DNA of 64,000 nt from Linepithema humile (Eukaryota > Arthropoda > Insecta > Hymenoptera > Formicidae), in the NCBI RefSeq assembly GCF_040581485.1, contig NC_090130.1:10675426-10739425 (forward strand), given 5' to 3'. Under the pieces are notes generated by a model, which saw nothing but the letters and a program-made list of their open reading frames with translations, ran no database searches and was not told where the DNA came from. Positions 1 to 14,984 of the stretch are shown one piece after another. Numbering within the stretch: position 1 is the stretch's first letter; every line of letters begins with the position of its first letter. Both the position numbers and the translations under genes were made by a program.

Positions 1-850
1 AGGGTGTCTCAGACTTATCGTAACATCCGTTAATGACAGATTTCTGAGATCATTTGGAGATGAAAATCTTAATGCCAAAATGTCGAGGCTGTTATAGTTT
101 TTGAACAGGAAAGATTTAAAATTCACCAATCAACTTGTCAAAATTTTGCGCGCTCAGGGACACCGCATATCGAAAGGGCCCTTCCACAACACTCAGCTCG
201 ATTGAAATAATAATACTTGAAATTATTGTTCACTTTATTTCTTTGTACACTGTTCGCAAGATTGACGAATTTCGAGATAATAATAGTAATTATCGTATGG
301 AAACGCGATTGTCGAATTGTCAAAGCATGAAAAAAGGCGAATATTTTGTTCGTGTTTCTTTAAATAAATAAATAAAAATATATTTCCAAACATGTTAGAA
401 GTTTCTTTTCTTACCGACTTATCTTTCTTATTAACATTTTATACAGCAAACTTCTTACCGATTGTATTGATTTTCTCTCATCACAAGAGAAACGTCATTT
501 GTCAATGGCACGCTTCACACGAATGCTTTGACAGCTCGACGCGTATCAATTATTATTATCAGCCTAAAATTCGTCAGTTTTGCCAACAGTGTACAAAGAA
601 ATAAAGTGAGCAATATGTCAAGATACATATGTATTATTATTTCGATCGAGTTGAGTAAAGTGTTGTGGAAGGGCCTTTTCGATATGCGATGTCCCTGAGC
701 GCAAAAAATTTTGACAAGCTGATTGGTGAACTTTAAACCTTTCCCATTCAAAAACTATAGCAGCCTCGACATTTTGGCATTAAGATTTTCGTCTCCAAAT
801 GTCCTCAAGAATCCGCCATTAACGGGTATTACAGTAAGTCTGGGACACTC
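1..850. mobile_element. Imperfect foldback element, ~0.85 kb, left end at window edge
   Basis: The first ~300 bases are an imperfect inverted repeat of 515-850. The left end begins GGGTGTCTCAGACTTA and the right end, read backwards, begins GAGTGTCCCAGACTTA. Inner arm matches include the segments around 120-300 and 545-740. No transposase frame is present; the short open frames are side effects of the palindrome. The left terminus may lie just outside the window, so the family and target duplication cannot be settled. Confidence 0.7.
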
Positions 851-886
851 GTATATACATAAGAATCGTTATATTGTGCCATATAT

Positions 887-1029
887 GGGCTTGTTCGTTT
901 TAGCTGCACTGGGGCAGCTCTGGGTCTGCTCTAAACAAGATAATACAGGACAAACTATTTATCTGTCCTGTATTATCCTGTGTAGAGCAGAACCAGAGCA
1001 GCCCCAGTGTAGCTAAAACGAACAAGCCC
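887..1029 (+). mobile_element. 143-bp palindromic MITE, copy 1 of 6
   Basis: Starts GGGCTTGTTCGTTTTAGC and ends with its inverse; the arms are nearly self-complementary. Flanked by a 3-bp direct repeat TAT (884-886 and 1030-1032). The GGG termini and 3-bp duplication fit a PIF/Harbinger (Tourist-like) MITE. No coding capacity. Confidence 0.9.
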
Positions 1030-1612
1030 TATGTGCGCTACGAGAATATGTAACTATAAAAATATATAAGTATCTTATGCGCGTAACTATCAGTGAACTT
1101 TTCACTTCTCGATTTTGTAGATCTCACATGGATTTCACTTTCAATCGAGTTTCATTGTACGATAAAAAAAAATAGTTACCTGATCATGATTTCGACAAAC
1201 TTACACGAACATTTTCACTTTTCACCTTTATACTCCTAGGGAAGAATTACTTGATCGATATCCACAACGTACTCCAATTAGGTACCTTTCGAAAGTTTAT
1301 CGGACCAAGTCGGTTCACGGCAAAAATCATCATCCTTGTAATTCCAGTTTTCACAATCTTTAAAAAAAATGGCATAGATCCCACACTTAAAAAACAAACA
1401 AGTTTTTGTCACGATATCAAAACTTATTTTCTCGAGTATGTCGCTGATTTATTATGAATATACTTAGAAATGTTTAATGTATATAATGTATAGCTGCTAC
1501 GATTTATAGTATATAGTTGTGTAGCGAAACTCCAATTTCAAAGTACAACTGTAGATTCTTTGTAAATAATTGAGCTTGTACAGGAATGCATGCGGACGAA
1601 ATCAATTTTCGC

Positions 1613-2052
1613 TCATTGCGGAACCGTTGCACCAATAGGCAACACGTCCTCCGTTGCATCAGTAGTCGCAAATATTGACAGATCATCACGGTCAAGTTTT
1701 TCCGCGAGTAAACCACTATAATATAGATTAGAAATCGATCGGCTTTGATAGAAATTGCGGAATTCCTCTGTGAATACTGCCGTCGAGTGAGTCGGGACAT
1801 GTTTGGCGACTTCGTTATCGTAAGCACATTTTTGCGTCGCAGTACAATCTGTGTTTAATGCTTTTAAGACCGTCAAGTCCAGACTTGCCTCGATATAAGG
1901 TCGGGGATTCTCGTCCTCGGCGGAGGTCGATGCGGTCCTGAATAAAATATGAATGCCCTGCGAAACATCACGTGTTACGGTGAGAAGGAACCTCGCACGA
2001 CAATCGAGTGTAGGCATAATCGTTCACTATCTATGACAAGGGTCCCTTACCT
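1613..2052 (-). CDS. Probable 3'-terminal exon(s) of an unidentified minus-strand gene
   Basis: Reading right to left, an open frame of about 105 codons follows an acceptor (TTTATTCAG) near 1938 and ends at a TGA at 1613-1615. A good donor, CAG|GTAAGG, lies near 2051; joining it to that acceptor keeps the frame (phase 2), giving a short upstream exon of at least 40 nt. The product is rich in Ser, Thr, Asp and Glu with no membrane segment or recognisable domain, like a cytoplasmic C-terminal tail. An unspliced alternative starts at an ATG at 2017 (134 aa). I do not recognise the protein. Upstream exons would lie at higher coordinates, beyond the CT microsatellite, and were not found. Confidence 0.4.
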
Positions 2053-2211
2053 GCGGTTTCGGTTCAAGACCAATTCACATATTACACGTCTTAAGTATAT
2101 CACTTTTCACGATAAGATCAAATGTGAAATATAAAATTTGGAATAGAATATAAATATAAATAATATTATATAAATATAAACATATAAATTCTATCAAAGA
2201 ATACGAGTCTC

Positions 2212-2549
<338 letters not shown>

Positions 2550-2575
2550 CCCCCCCTCCCTCCTCCCTCCCTCTC

Positions 2576-3540
2576 GCTAAAAAGCGTAGAACAAATTTAA
2601 TCTTAAATTAACCGTTTTAAAAATTACAAGAAATGAATATATAACATTTATAGAGACACAACATACTTGGGTGAATCGATAAGAATTCTATACTAACAGA
2701 TCTTTTTCAGCTCCCTATTTACGCGTGAGTCGTTCGTATCCTCACGTACCTTTAATTGTTTGTTATTCGGCAAGTAATTGAATTGCTTGAGCGGCGCTTG
2801 GACATAATGTTGCCCATTATTTATAATTTGTTTTGGAGAGAGAAACCAAAAAGACCTTAGCACACGAGTCTATAAAATATTAAAAACTGAAAAACAGCTA
2901 GAAATACAAATGACCTATGTGTAGAAATATGAATAATGCTATTGTAAAAGTAACAATACAAGATAGATTTAAAAATTATGATTGATTCCGGTTACGAAAA
3001 TAATTGACTGTTTTGAAAATAGTCGTTTAAATTCTAAATATGCAATTTTTTGTAAGAATATGTCACAGCAGAATTAATAAGTAGATTGAAAAATTGTCTA
3101 AATCATGTAAATAATAGATAGATATATGTTTTTATCATCAACGATTTCCAATATCTATGAGACCTATTTGCCTTGTAACTACAAAAGGCTTCATTAAATG
3201 ACCTTACAGTATTGGTTTAATCTCGTAATTCTTTTAAGCACGTAAACACGCATATGCAAGGTCTTGACTTTTAGTGCTTGCTTGTAACAAGTTTAGACGG
3301 AAATAATAATTTTTAACAGATATTAGTTACAAAAAATCGTCAACTTTGGTACTTATAATTTCCCAGTAGATTACAGAATACGAATAATGAGGTGAATTAT
3401 ATTTCGCGTAAGTACTAATTTTAGTCAGATAAATCAAAGAAATAAAAAACTATTGTATAAAAGTAAGAAAAGAACACGCAAAACATTCGGTTTTATTGAT
3501 AAAACCGATTTTTCGCGAGAGAGTTAATCAAGCAGTTATT
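2576..3540. other. Gene-free AT-rich stretch
   Basis: Low-complexity AT-rich DNA with no long frame, inverted repeat or RNA gene that I can support. Confidence 0.6.
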
Positions 3541-4669
3541 GAAAAAATTGTGTGCTTCGCGGAGGTCACGACGCGTGCGCGTCACGCAACAAACGGAACG
3601 ACACACACATCATCGTGCAACGCGTGCATCGCGTGTACCAAGTTTCCCCCGTATGTATTATCCGCATCGATGAGACATACCGACCGCATGACGGCGCCAC
3701 GGGAAACGACGTCGCGACGCCGTCGTTAGACGGCGCAGATCGCGGGGAACGTGTGGCGGGATATGTACGTACAAAGCGAGCGAGCGGGTGGGCGGATAAT
3801 GAAGGCAGTAACGCCTCTATCGCATCGGTACTCCGGCCGTTTTTTTTAATCGCCCGTAGTTAACGTCGTATCTCCACGGGACTCTTCGGAGACAAGCGCG
3901 AGTGAGCGCGAGTGTCGGCACACACGCGTTTCTTTCAAGCTCGCTTTTAACTCCGTCCTTTCTCTCTCTCTCTCTCTCTTCTCCTATCTCTCATGGTCTC
4001 TCTGTCAACTCACAATTTCTCGCGTGCTTTCCTTCTATTACTTTTCTTGACATTCCCCGCACACTCCTCAAAAGCGCCTTTCATACGCAGAGAGGTATCG
4101 CCACACCGGCGACACCCAACCTTCCGGCGATAACGCGGTAGTTTCTAAGGAGTAGCCGGTGAGGAAGCGCGAGTGAGCGAGCGCGCGAGACGTTTCGCGC
4201 GAATGCTGCGCGTATGCGTGCGATGTGTCGATACCGAATGTGTGGCGCGTATGTACGCGTGTATCGCGCCGGTACGGAACGCGGCGCGGCATTGTTTTCT
4301 TCTCGTCACTGTTATCGGTTCTGATCACCCTGCTAGTGATTAATTAATAACGAAACGACAACCCTTGCATGACCGCCGCATCGTGGCAGTCGATAATCAC
4401 ATTGACACTCGTCGCTGTCGAGATATTTGGGAGCCGGCAGCAACAAGGTACGACATCACGATGCCAACCTAGGCTGAGTTCCACTTGGTGATCGCAACGC
4501 TCGTGAACATTATCTATCTTTCTTTAACTTTCGATGAAAAACAAAGATAAAATGATTCCACAAACGTTGCGATCGCCAAGTGGAACGTACCTCTAGTCGT
4601 GACCGATGACGATTTGAACCCACCCCAAGCGGAAAATGTACGATTCAGTTTGCACGAGTGCCTGTGCGC

Positions 4670-4748
<79 letters not shown>

Positions 4749-4930
4749 TTCGCCGTCGATTAGGAATTTCTAGCACTCCTTGCACTTCTCTAACACTCTA
4801 ATACTCCTCATTATGGGTACATCCCTTTAGCAGTTCATGCATGATACACTCCCTCACGTGCGAGATGAGGCATACGTGAATCCACAGCGCGAGTGGTATC
4901 TGATTGCGTGCGCGCACAGTCAACGCTTTT
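3540..4930. promoter_or_regulatory. CpG-rich, promoter-like region
   Basis: CpG-dense DNA stands out against the AT-rich surroundings, with CT/GA tracts near 3960 and a (CG)n(TG)n microsatellite at 4669-4747. At 4488-4590 a short inverted repeat (ACTTGGTGATCGCAACG and its inverse) flanks an AT-rich loop. Open frames here (e.g. 3552-3863, 4068-4328) follow base composition rather than any recognisable protein. Likely transcription start region(s); possibly the far-upstream promoter of Kua or of the minus-strand gene ending at 1613. Confidence 0.4.
4669..4747. repeat. (CG)n(TG)n compound microsatellite
   Basis: About 16 bases of CG dinucleotides followed by about 60 bases of TG. Alternating purine-pyrimidine DNA of this kind can adopt Z-form; no function is claimed. 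Confidence 0.95.
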
Positions 4931-4949
4931 AAATTCTGTAGGGAAAAAA

Positions 4950-7900
4950 GTACGTTCTGTTAAGAAAGATTAACATTTTACATTCCGTAAATTCATTAGA
5001 AAGATGATTTGATGATTAGAATTATTATCGTTTTTACGGTGCAATCTTTTATGCAAAAGCAACCCAACATCTTCAAAACTGAGAAATGAGAATCTATGCA
5101 AAAAATATGTGGATGACGCTTCGCGTCATGAGAGTAATTTATAGATGAAGCATATTGTAATCTACTTAAGCACTTGGATGACCAAGTTATTTTGGTCTTA
5201 AAATAATATGGAAAATTTAATTATGTCTTTATATATGTAAAGATTTCCAGGGATGAATATTCTTTCGGAATACTATAGTGTCGATAGAAAATTGCACTAA
5301 ATTCTGCAAGTATCGAATTTAATATACATGGATTGTATAGTAAAATTCGAATATGTATTACTTGATGATACACGTAGTAGTTTAAATAAATTGATCGTTG
5401 GAACTCAAATAAGATACAATGCATTTCATATAATTTATTATGAATCTTATTTATGAAAACCTTTTGACTGTTTTTTTAAATAGTTTTATGCACAACTATT
5501 ATATTTATATAAATTATTAAATGTAATTTTTCAATTAATTTCATTAAAAATTTAATATTTTTATACAAAATTAACATTTTAGTTATATATAGAAATTAAT
5601 ATCGTTCAAGTAATACGCATGTGTTATCATTGCAAAATGCAACTACCAGTAGATTAAATTACTCTTTCAACTTTTCTGTTGAAATTCAGACTGTATTGAA
5701 ACTCAAGAACATACTACATTCATTTGTATCAATGTTCTAAGAAACACGGTGATAACAAAATATATATTACAGTGAATCACAAAAGTATTCATTCAGTCTT
5801 TCAATCGTAACATGAAACAATTGATAATTTTTTCGGAGAAATATTATACATGAATAGTTTATAATTATGTTAGAAATAGCTAAATGCTTTTGATATAAAC
5901 AGAAAAATTTCTAAATATTCGTAACAAAAATAAAAATTTCAGAAATGTGGAAATTAAATAAAAGGAATATTCTTGTGCATATTATAACATGGATGTATCA
6001 TGTGCCCATAGTGGGATATACTCGACAAGTGCATACGCACGTGTTATGTGCGTGCGCGTGCGCCTGTACAGAGTTGAATCCTAACGAGAGAAGTATGCAT
6101 TCCTCCGACATGAGCCGGTGTATTAGTGCTGATGTTTCAAAAGCAAGAGATATACGACTTATGTATGTGTAAATATGTACGGACCTCTTTGAACCGTAAG
6201 GAGGCATGTGTACATACAATGCGTACAATACGACGAAGATTGCGATTCACGCGATCAAACGAGATCTAATCCTTTCCTTTCTTTTTTACTTTGATCTCGC
6301 TTTTGCGATTGCACGTGAAGTCATCGCCGATTACGTAGAATCTGTTGCATCTCGCGTCAACATCGCGACTCTTACGTTCATTTATTCGAGCTAAAAAACA
6401 ACTTTAAGGTGAAAGAATTTGTCGTTGGAAATAGTATATGAGGAATAAAACCCCTCGGTATTGAAGACTAAAAATGTTAGAAGAAAAGTCGATAACTTCA
6501 GAGCCATAGACATTCGTCGCCTATTAATATTAACGCTACGACTGACTTGTTAAGACCACTATAATTATTAAAAGTTGCTGAAAACTATATATTTGATGAT
6601 TTCAATCGTAATTTCGAAAAGTCGTGTAAATATAATAAATGATGAATGTGCCATAAGGCTGAAACCGCCCCCTTATCTTATACATATTTTTCATTATATA
6701 ACAGTGTATATAACAAACGCCGTACAAAAAAATGTAAAGATTTTCTAATCTAATAACACACGTGTCGCTCAAACCGACGCGTTCCAGCTAATCGAATCGT
6801 GATAAGTTAAACGAGCCACAAGCGCAAGCGCATGTACGGCTTATGTATGGCGCGACGACGTAAATTTCGCGTGCGGAATGATGACGTGCACGATACGCCG
6901 TAGTGGCGTAGAAATTGATCGGTTACGTTGGCGTGAGAGAGCCTTTAACCCTTCGCATTCGGTTTAATTACCGTCACGCGAATGTTCGTCGACGCATTGA
7001 AAAGCCGGCTTATTTCGAAAATCCACTCGACGACGATTTTCTTCGAGGTTTTTGATCGCATTAGTTTGTAATTTACAACGATACATTTTGCTTTCCTTGC
7101 GTTATGATATATCGCCCTTTCTTTTATTGTCAATCATTTCGCCGAACAATTTTACTTATCCTGAATGACATTACACTGTCTGCATACGTGTATGTATAAG
7201 AATACTTTGCAGAGTGTCCTTTACCAAACGCAAAACTGAGTTTTTTTTGCAAAAATTTCTATTGATATTTCCATACATTTCAAGTTTTCAATTTTTAGTA
7301 TCATATATTTTGTAAAAATATGCTTTTATTATTTATTCTTTGAAGGTTATTTTTCAAAAATTGTCGCTTTCTATATTTAAATTTCTAGATTTAAATTTCT
7401 AGTTTCCAAGTTTTCCATATCAGGTATTCACCTATTGCAATAATGAGCTTCGTAAATAAGTAATTTATATGTTGAACATGGTCTTCTCGCGTTGGGTGAC
7501 GTCATACCGTTGATGCCGTCAGTTACAAATATGTTTTTGTTTGATCTATGCGCTTACATGGATGTATCAACACTTATGCACTTATATACTTTTTAACTTG
7601 ACGCTTGAAAACTGTAAGAAGAGCTAATATATAGAATATACGCGAGCTCATTGCGCGTAGGAAGCGCACGGTCGTAGATGTCGCGTGAATTTGCTGCAAG
7701 AATATCACGCGATATTCGCGGAAACACGAAGACATAATAATGTCTCGCGATTCCGTGTAAGTATGAGATTAACCCACTTTATCGCTGCGATTATTTGAAA
7801 TTGAGTAAAATTTCGCGTATTCCGGCCAATATGATTTGTTTCATTCGTTGTGATATTACATATATCAATTACGATATATAAATAAATAATATTTACGAAA

Positions 7901-8806
7901 TACATAAACTAATACATGTGTCTGACGATAATTGCATACGAACCGGTAATATTAATTTTGACAATATTAGTTAGTTCTCGATATCGTTAATTTGTGTTTT
8001 CTTGTCAACGGTCTCTTTTAAATCGCTGATTACTGAAACTTTTGTAAATTTTTACAAGTCATTAAAAGTGGAAGATTTTTGAAAAGTAAGTTTCAGAGGA
8101 CTCAACAGGTAGTAAAATCATATTCTTCATTTGACTTGAAAGTTTCAAATGTTTTTATCCAAAGTCGAACAAGACCGATTTATTGTTTTTACTATTATAA
8201 AGACTATTATTAAAGACAACTCAAATGATTGAGTGTATTATCGCACTTCTATATACTTTAGAAGAATACTTTACGTAGAGTGCATAGACATATTTCTCTA
8301 TACATCTGTGATGTAAATACAAATTTCACTAATCACGATTTATGTCACACATTGGATAATGGAAATTTGTATTTAACGTGCAATTTACAAAGTAATCATT
8401 CTCCGCTTAACGTGAATAATTTATTTGATTGCAGATGTTTGCAGTCTATGCCATGAAAATGCGGGAGATCTGAGATGAATGTGTGAACGATTCTGAGTCT
8501 TTCCGAGAATAATGCGTGAACTGATAGCTTGCGGTTTTGTCATACGGACAGCAACAAGTGATTTCTCATACGACATTGAAGAAAGCGTGTGATGTAACAA
8601 ACGAAAATAATTCCCGAAATAATTCACTAGATATAAAAAAAACAGCTATTGCCTTCGTTTGTCTTTCTCCAAGTGATCCGGCGGCATCTCACCGGAATGC
8701 CGGAAGACGAGCGATTTTTGGGAGACTCGCCTAAGTCCTGAACGAGCGCAGTAGAACGTTCATCCGCATTGAATCACATAAGAATTTTTTAAAGCTAAAA
8801 GAAATT
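4950..8806. other. Upstream stretch of Kua; possible 5' UTR exon at its end
   Basis: AT-rich DNA with a few CpG-richer patches (6040-6070, 6780-6910). No convincing coding exon. A possible noncoding exon starts after the acceptor-like TTTGATTGCAG near 8435 and would run into the Kua start codon at 8807. It contains short upstream ATG frames, so translation of Kua could be leaky or the exon may not be real. Confidence 0.35.
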
Positions 8807-10828
8807 ATGGAGGAGATAAAAGTGCCGAACTTAGGGCAGGCCGCGTCGGCCGCTTGTTCCATGGCGACCAATTTCTTGGCGCCGGTGAAGACCGAGCGCC
8901 AGATCTACGAAAACTCGATGCTCGAGGACGATCCCAATGCTAACTCGGTGGTGCCGACTTCGCAAGAAGACCGTACCGTGCCTAGGTGGGGCCCGAATCA
9001 CAAAGGTGCCCAGGAACTCGCTAATCTGTACAGCACTGGTGCGTATATACACCTTTTCGTTACAATTATTTAAAGTTTGGATTCTTCCGACAAGTTTCTT
9101 TTATCGTTGCGCGCATTTCAATATGAGACTAATTGGTTGATTCTTGTAGTTCCGAAATTATTTAAGTGGCAACGATATCGTGGTGTTGTTTTGAAATTTA
9201 TTACTTGTCAGTTATATTTTTAAATCTTAGCTGTCATAAAAACAAGGAGAGAGAAAAAGGGGGAGAAAGAGAGGGAGGAAAGAGAGAGAGAGAAAGAGCG
9301 CAATATTTATTAGCGCATATTGTGTACCAATATTCACAAATGCTTTTTTTTAATGATAAATTCTCTAGAGTTGATTTTTCTAAAATATTAAAGAAGATCA
9401 TCATTCGTTACATTTTTCTACTTTTTAATATATCTTTATTATTAAATTTCTAATTTGTAATTTTTTAAATTGTATGAATTATTTATAACTGAAAATTTAT
9501 TTAAAATTTAATTGAGAAATGTAAGGTTTATTTGTTTCTTTGAAGCTTAGTTTGTAAAAAGCTCTTTCTTTTACAATTGCTTATATAAAACTATCAGTCT
9601 CGACATTTTTGCTAAAAAAAATTGATTCTAATTATTCAGAGAATCTGGCATTGGAGAAAGGACATTTATGATTTTTGAAACACAAAATTAGCAGTGTTTA
9701 CTTAAACTAAATTTAATAATTAAACACTGCTAATTTTTCAAGAAATTAATGACAGATAGTACTGACAAATCGTTATACTGTAATTATGATGATGTACCTT
9801 TAGGGAAGAGGACACAAGAGTGCATTTGCGTGGGTATCTGCATCACTCTCATAGCTGTGAATTCTATGTTCGTACTCATCAGGCTACGATTGGAAAATTT
9901 CAGTTCCATAGCAATAGCTGCATTATGCGGTATTATCACGGCCGACTTTGGTTCCGGTTTGGTTCACTGGGCCGCGGATACATGGGGTTCGATTGAACTT
10001 CCAATTCTGGGAAAGGTAAAGAGACTTATGATACAAAACATGAGAGTAAATTTGTAAATTTTGATTTACAATGATGTCATTTTTTTGTTTCCAGAATTTT
10101 TTAAGACCATTTCGCGAACACCACATAGATCCGACAAGTATAACGAGACACGATTTCATAGAGACTAACGGCGATAATTTCATGGTTGCGATACCAGTCC
10201 TGTCCAAGCTCACATGGGATTTTCTGACGCTACCCGAAGTAGATATGCAGCACAAGTTCGTTTGGACGTGTTATTTATTTCTTCTCGCTATTTTTGTAGC
10301 AATGACTAATCAGGTAAGCATCTATATACATTATTAATAATTATAAATATTCAAATAAAAAATTATTATACATAAAGAGTTCAAAAAATAGTTGAAATAA
10401 TGTTACATAACATATTTTAACATTGTCTTTGTAGAATCGACCTTTAATGATATATCTTTCAATTTTAAGCTTCCGCATTCACGAGAGATTGTTATATATA
10501 TAGGAATTACTTTATGTATTGCGCAATTAGAAAATGATTAAAAATTATGCATGTTTTATATTTATAGATACACAAGTGGTCACATACGTATTTTGGACTA
10601 CCCGCTTGGGTTATTTGGCTTCAAGAACACAGGATTATTTTGCCGAGGAAGCATCACCGAGTACACCATGTCGCACCACACGAGACATACTTTTGCATTA
10701 CTACGGGATGGTTGAATTGGCCTTTGGAGAAACTCTACTTCTGGTATATCTTGGAGGTGATAATCGAAAAGGCCACTGGCTGTAAACCCAGAGCCGACGA
10801 TCTAAAATGGGCGCAAAAGCGTTCTTGA
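8807..10828 (+). CDS. Kua: Kua / TMEM189 plasmanylethanolamine desaturase (PEDS1), 4 exons, 307 aa
   Basis: Exons 8807-9038, 9804-10015, 10095-10313 and 10568-10828 join with phases 1, 0, 0 and total 924 nt. All introns are GT-AG. The family desaturates the alkyl ether lipid of plasmanylethanolamine to make plasmalogen, in the ER membrane. The N-terminal ~77 residues are hydrophilic. Exon 2 holds two hydrophobic segments (about 84-105 and 113-131) and the VHWAADTW motif (His132). Exon 3 has REHH (His157/158) and RHD (His167), then a hydrophobic stretch near its end. Exon 4 carries HKWSH (223-227) and RKHHRVHH (249-255). These histidines match the expected di-iron ligands of this desaturase family. 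Length fits insect Kua, and unlike the human readthrough product no UEV domain follows. No frame damage, so this is a functional host gene. Confidence 0.93.
9230..9300. repeat. GA-rich low-complexity tract in Kua intron 1
   Basis: Purine-rich GAGAG and GGGAG runs inside the first intron. A short open frame across it (9166-9453) is not coding. Confidence 0.8.
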
Positions 10829-13800
10829 GAATTAATAATCGGCCTCTTCTCGCTATTGTATATTTTACTGTACGATCAAGATATTTAACATATGGCCAAA
10901 CAAAATACTGAGTAACATCGAAGTAGAAATTAAGCAGAGAGTTTATATATATATTGGCAATAGTAAAAGGGCTTTTATACATAGAACAATCGTTCGGATA
11001 AATATCCAAGTTTCTTTTTTCGACAATTAATACTACGTGGCCTTTTGTGAAGACAGATGCAGCGTGTACAAGGATAAGTAACATAACTTCACCTGCTTTT
11101 AAAGTTTACATGTTTTTAATACTTATACGCAATAATATATAAATAGGATAAGCATAAATTTTATAAAGTCACACGCTTATGACATTACAATTTAATGATC
11201 CGTCGATCTATATTGATAACGTTTTTATGTACCGCACAATCATCGCGCATCAAAATTGCACAAACCTATATAAACTTTATTTTAACATATATAAAAAGTA
11301 CTTTGAGAAAAAGAAATCGTGATATTAAACGACAGATATGAAGTGTAATACAATAAGCTGAAATATTTTTAAAATATTGAAGACATTTTTCTAATATTAT
11401 ATATATATATATATATAAACATATTTGGAAATAACTGAACTATAAACAGATTTATTTAATATAAAGCGGTCTATCTAGAATATTATCAATCTTTGGTAGA
11501 AAAATTTTTTTTTATTATTTTTCACGTTAGATTGCACTGCGATGTTTACAAAAATGCTTCATTTTCGTCTTTTACATACACAAAATTCCCTGAACCTCCT
11601 GAGACATTTCTGTGAAATCAATCAAAAATTTGTTACACATTATTTACACCAATTCAAACTAGCATTGTCAATTTCAAGTTTTTATAATGTATACTTCACA
11701 GCAGAATTTTATAATCGAGATATATTTTTTATATGCAAATAAGAAAACATAATTCATTCATTCAAAAGATAACATCACAAAGAACCTTTTACTATATATT
11801 TTTCTTTTTATGGTCTATAAATTTACAGTAATTTTTATAAAAATTGACAACCTAGTTTTTGATCTCATGTTCTTAAGAATTTACTCGGTAAAATTTGGGG
11901 CTAAGAATTGAATGATAATATGTTAGATGTCTGCTTAATATTGTTATGTTTCATACATAGTAATAAAAGTTACGTAATTAATAGCATTATAATTGAACAC
12001 TCATAACACTCTATAAAAAAGAACAAACATCTCTTTTACTATAGAAAAATACTTAAACTATGCGTATATTTTTTTGCATTTTGCACACTAATTACATTTC
12101 TTAGCTCCGAATGTACAATCAAATGTTACAAGGTGCTAAGTATAAATACAAGTTGTAGGTTCAGGGACCAAAGATAAAGACTTATTGTTTTATGTAACAA
12201 TCGTCTGAACACTTGGTCTAATTTAGGTAAAGAATAATACAGTTGACTATATGTGCGATGTGTCTGACAATTATTTTTGCTAATCTATAGACGTATTATT
12301 CTTAGCTAATGTTGAAGCACTCAACTTCGCATACATTCAGGATACTTTACGTAGAACTTTACCGTGATCTATGTTCCTTACATAAGTAATATATCTTTTA
12401 AACGAAATAGCGTTTGTATAAAAAATTATTGTAATCATTGTTATTGTTATTGTTATTGTTATACAAGATAAAGTATAAATTTTAAACGATTCGCGTCAAG
12501 AACCAATCAGATTTTAAACTTCTCATTTATCATGCGATAAGAATTAATTTTAATATCGTTGTGAAACCAAAGATTTAAAGAAATAAATCTATTTATTTAT
12601 TTATTCAATAATTAATATTTAGATATAAATTACAAATATAAAATATAAAATAATTTTGTCATTATTTTAAGTCGAATTCTAATTCAAATGGGGAATAGAA
12701 AAGAAAGAGAATATGCTTTATATAATACAAATTCCATTAAATTAAATGCGATCAAAAGACAAGAGGATTTATTAAGCCATGCAGCTAATCAAATATTAGA
12801 AGTTTTTAACACAATGTAGAAATATAGAGCTTTTTATAAGATAAAGCGATAATAGAGAATCTGATAAAGATCTTTATTGTGGATTAACATATTTACATTC
12901 CAGAATTTGCGTTTCGAAGCAAACATTGGAAGAATCAATTGTTTAATTAGCAACATTGTTATAAATAGCCGATACTGTACAATGTTACCAGGTTGTTGAA
13001 CTCGAAATAACAGCAAAGCTACCATTATAATTATGCTACAAGCGAATGATTTGCTTATGATTTTGCTTGTTCCAATTGATTTTAATATAATTCACAGCGC
13101 GATCAGTCTATCTGTTGAGATACAATCTGCAACTCACGCGCTCAAATCTAACGTAAATTTCGCCTAAAAATAAAAGTTATGCAAAAATACAATCAATGAA
13201 AATATATTACATTTCAATCCGTTCCTATATTCTGGTACGGTATTTATACATAAAGGATAAACTATGCTTACAAGCATAGCTCTGGTAACAATAAAAATGA
13301 AAAATAATCAGAAATGCGCCGAATAAGAGGTATATAAATGCAAGGAATTTATGTGTACGTAGTTATAAACAACAATACTAATAATATCGTAATATTTGGC
13401 AACTCAAATCGGACACTAGTCTAATCATAAAATTAAATTTACAGTAAAAAGAGTAAAGCGCAAATTGTGAAATGTTATAAGAGAAAGAAAAAAAGAAATA
13501 GACACAAGTTCATATGTATTCTAAATATTTTGTATATCTGAAATATTTATATGTTATTGCGCGCGATAACGCATATGTAGAAAATAATCGAAAAAAAAAT
13601 GCCAATGAATGAAAGAAATGATGTTATATTGCTATTTTCATATGATCATAATTGTGCTCCTTAATCATAATTGTATTATATTACGGCCTTAATAGTCGAA
13701 AATATTCTATTAATACTTACACTTCTTTAACACTTACACTGTAGCTTAAACTCTCATTTTCACTTTACGCTAAAAATGTTTTCTGTCGAAAATTACATTA

Positions 13801-14984
13801 AATACTGTTTGTAATCTTACACAATATTAGATGTCATTCAATCTTTTTAATTGTGTAATTAAAATTATTTCATTCAAATCTCAGCACAATTACGTAAATA
13901 AAATACCGATTATACGAATCAAAACCGACGCATCTGCTGTTGCTGAAAGTACAAAGAGAATAAAAGACAAGCCATTGCTTCTATATAGCCTGCATATTAC
14001 AATGTACTTTATATTCATGTAACATTTTGTGCATGTTACCTATGCAAACATATCCTTTTGTAATAAATATTGAACTGATGACAATGAGTGTAATGATTTT
14101 AAAATGTATTATTTTTATAATATAATTTTCATCTCTTTTCTCGATTTTATCAAGACATTATATATATATCATATTTTTTTAGCAATACAACTATATGAAA
14201 CATCAATTAAGAAAGCATCTGATGGAAAAGTATAAAATCAAAGCGAGTCATAATTTTATTGCTATGAAAACTTCTTTTTACAAAATATACCGTTAAAAAT
14301 GAATGTTTTGTAATTATTATTGCAAAAAATGGGAAGTGGAAAAAAATATGTCGCATAGGAAACAAGTGCATATTGAAAAATGGACTGAAGATTATATATA
14401 AATAAATACGAAATATCTTAATCTTTCCACGTGATAATTTCTGAGACTAGTGGTAGTTAAAAATGTATCACATCAAAGATAATTTATTTGGCATGGAATG
14501 GCACAAGATTTTATAATCGATGTAACTTTGTTATATAAGCGGAATTGTTTGCAAATATAAAATCATGCTCATCATAAATTATTCTTTTCAGAGTCAAGCT
14601 GTTTTGATGAAATGCATTTTTTCTTTTTTTAACAACCCATAGTTTAAAACATAATTACTTGGAAAAATTGAAGATACCCCTGTATATAATTTTCTGTAAA
14701 GTTACACAAAATATGAATTTTTTTAAATAAATCGGTGATGATAATCGTTCCGATTATCCATTGGAACACCTTTGATATTGTTGAAATAATAAAGAAAATG
14801 ATTTATAAAGCAAGAATTCGTGTATACTGTTATAATATAATAAAAGAATTTATTCTAACCAGTCGTTATATTTTTATGCCAAATTTATCTTCTTTCCTTG
14901 TTAATAAGCAATAAAAAAATGATAATCAAAATTTATTTATAATAAACTTAAATAATATTATATATGTATATTCCATAAAATTCG
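10829..14984. other. Kua 3' UTR and long AT-rich gene-free stretch
   Basis: Very AT-rich DNA. An AATAAA near 11963 is one possible Kua polyadenylation signal. A (TTGTTA)n run lies near 12430-12465. No open frame looks like protein and no clear element termini were found. Confidence 0.55.

Noticed and set aside
3552..4328. Open frames in the CpG-rich region
   Set aside because: Arg/Thr/His-rich composition on both strands with no domain or splice context; better explained by GC content.
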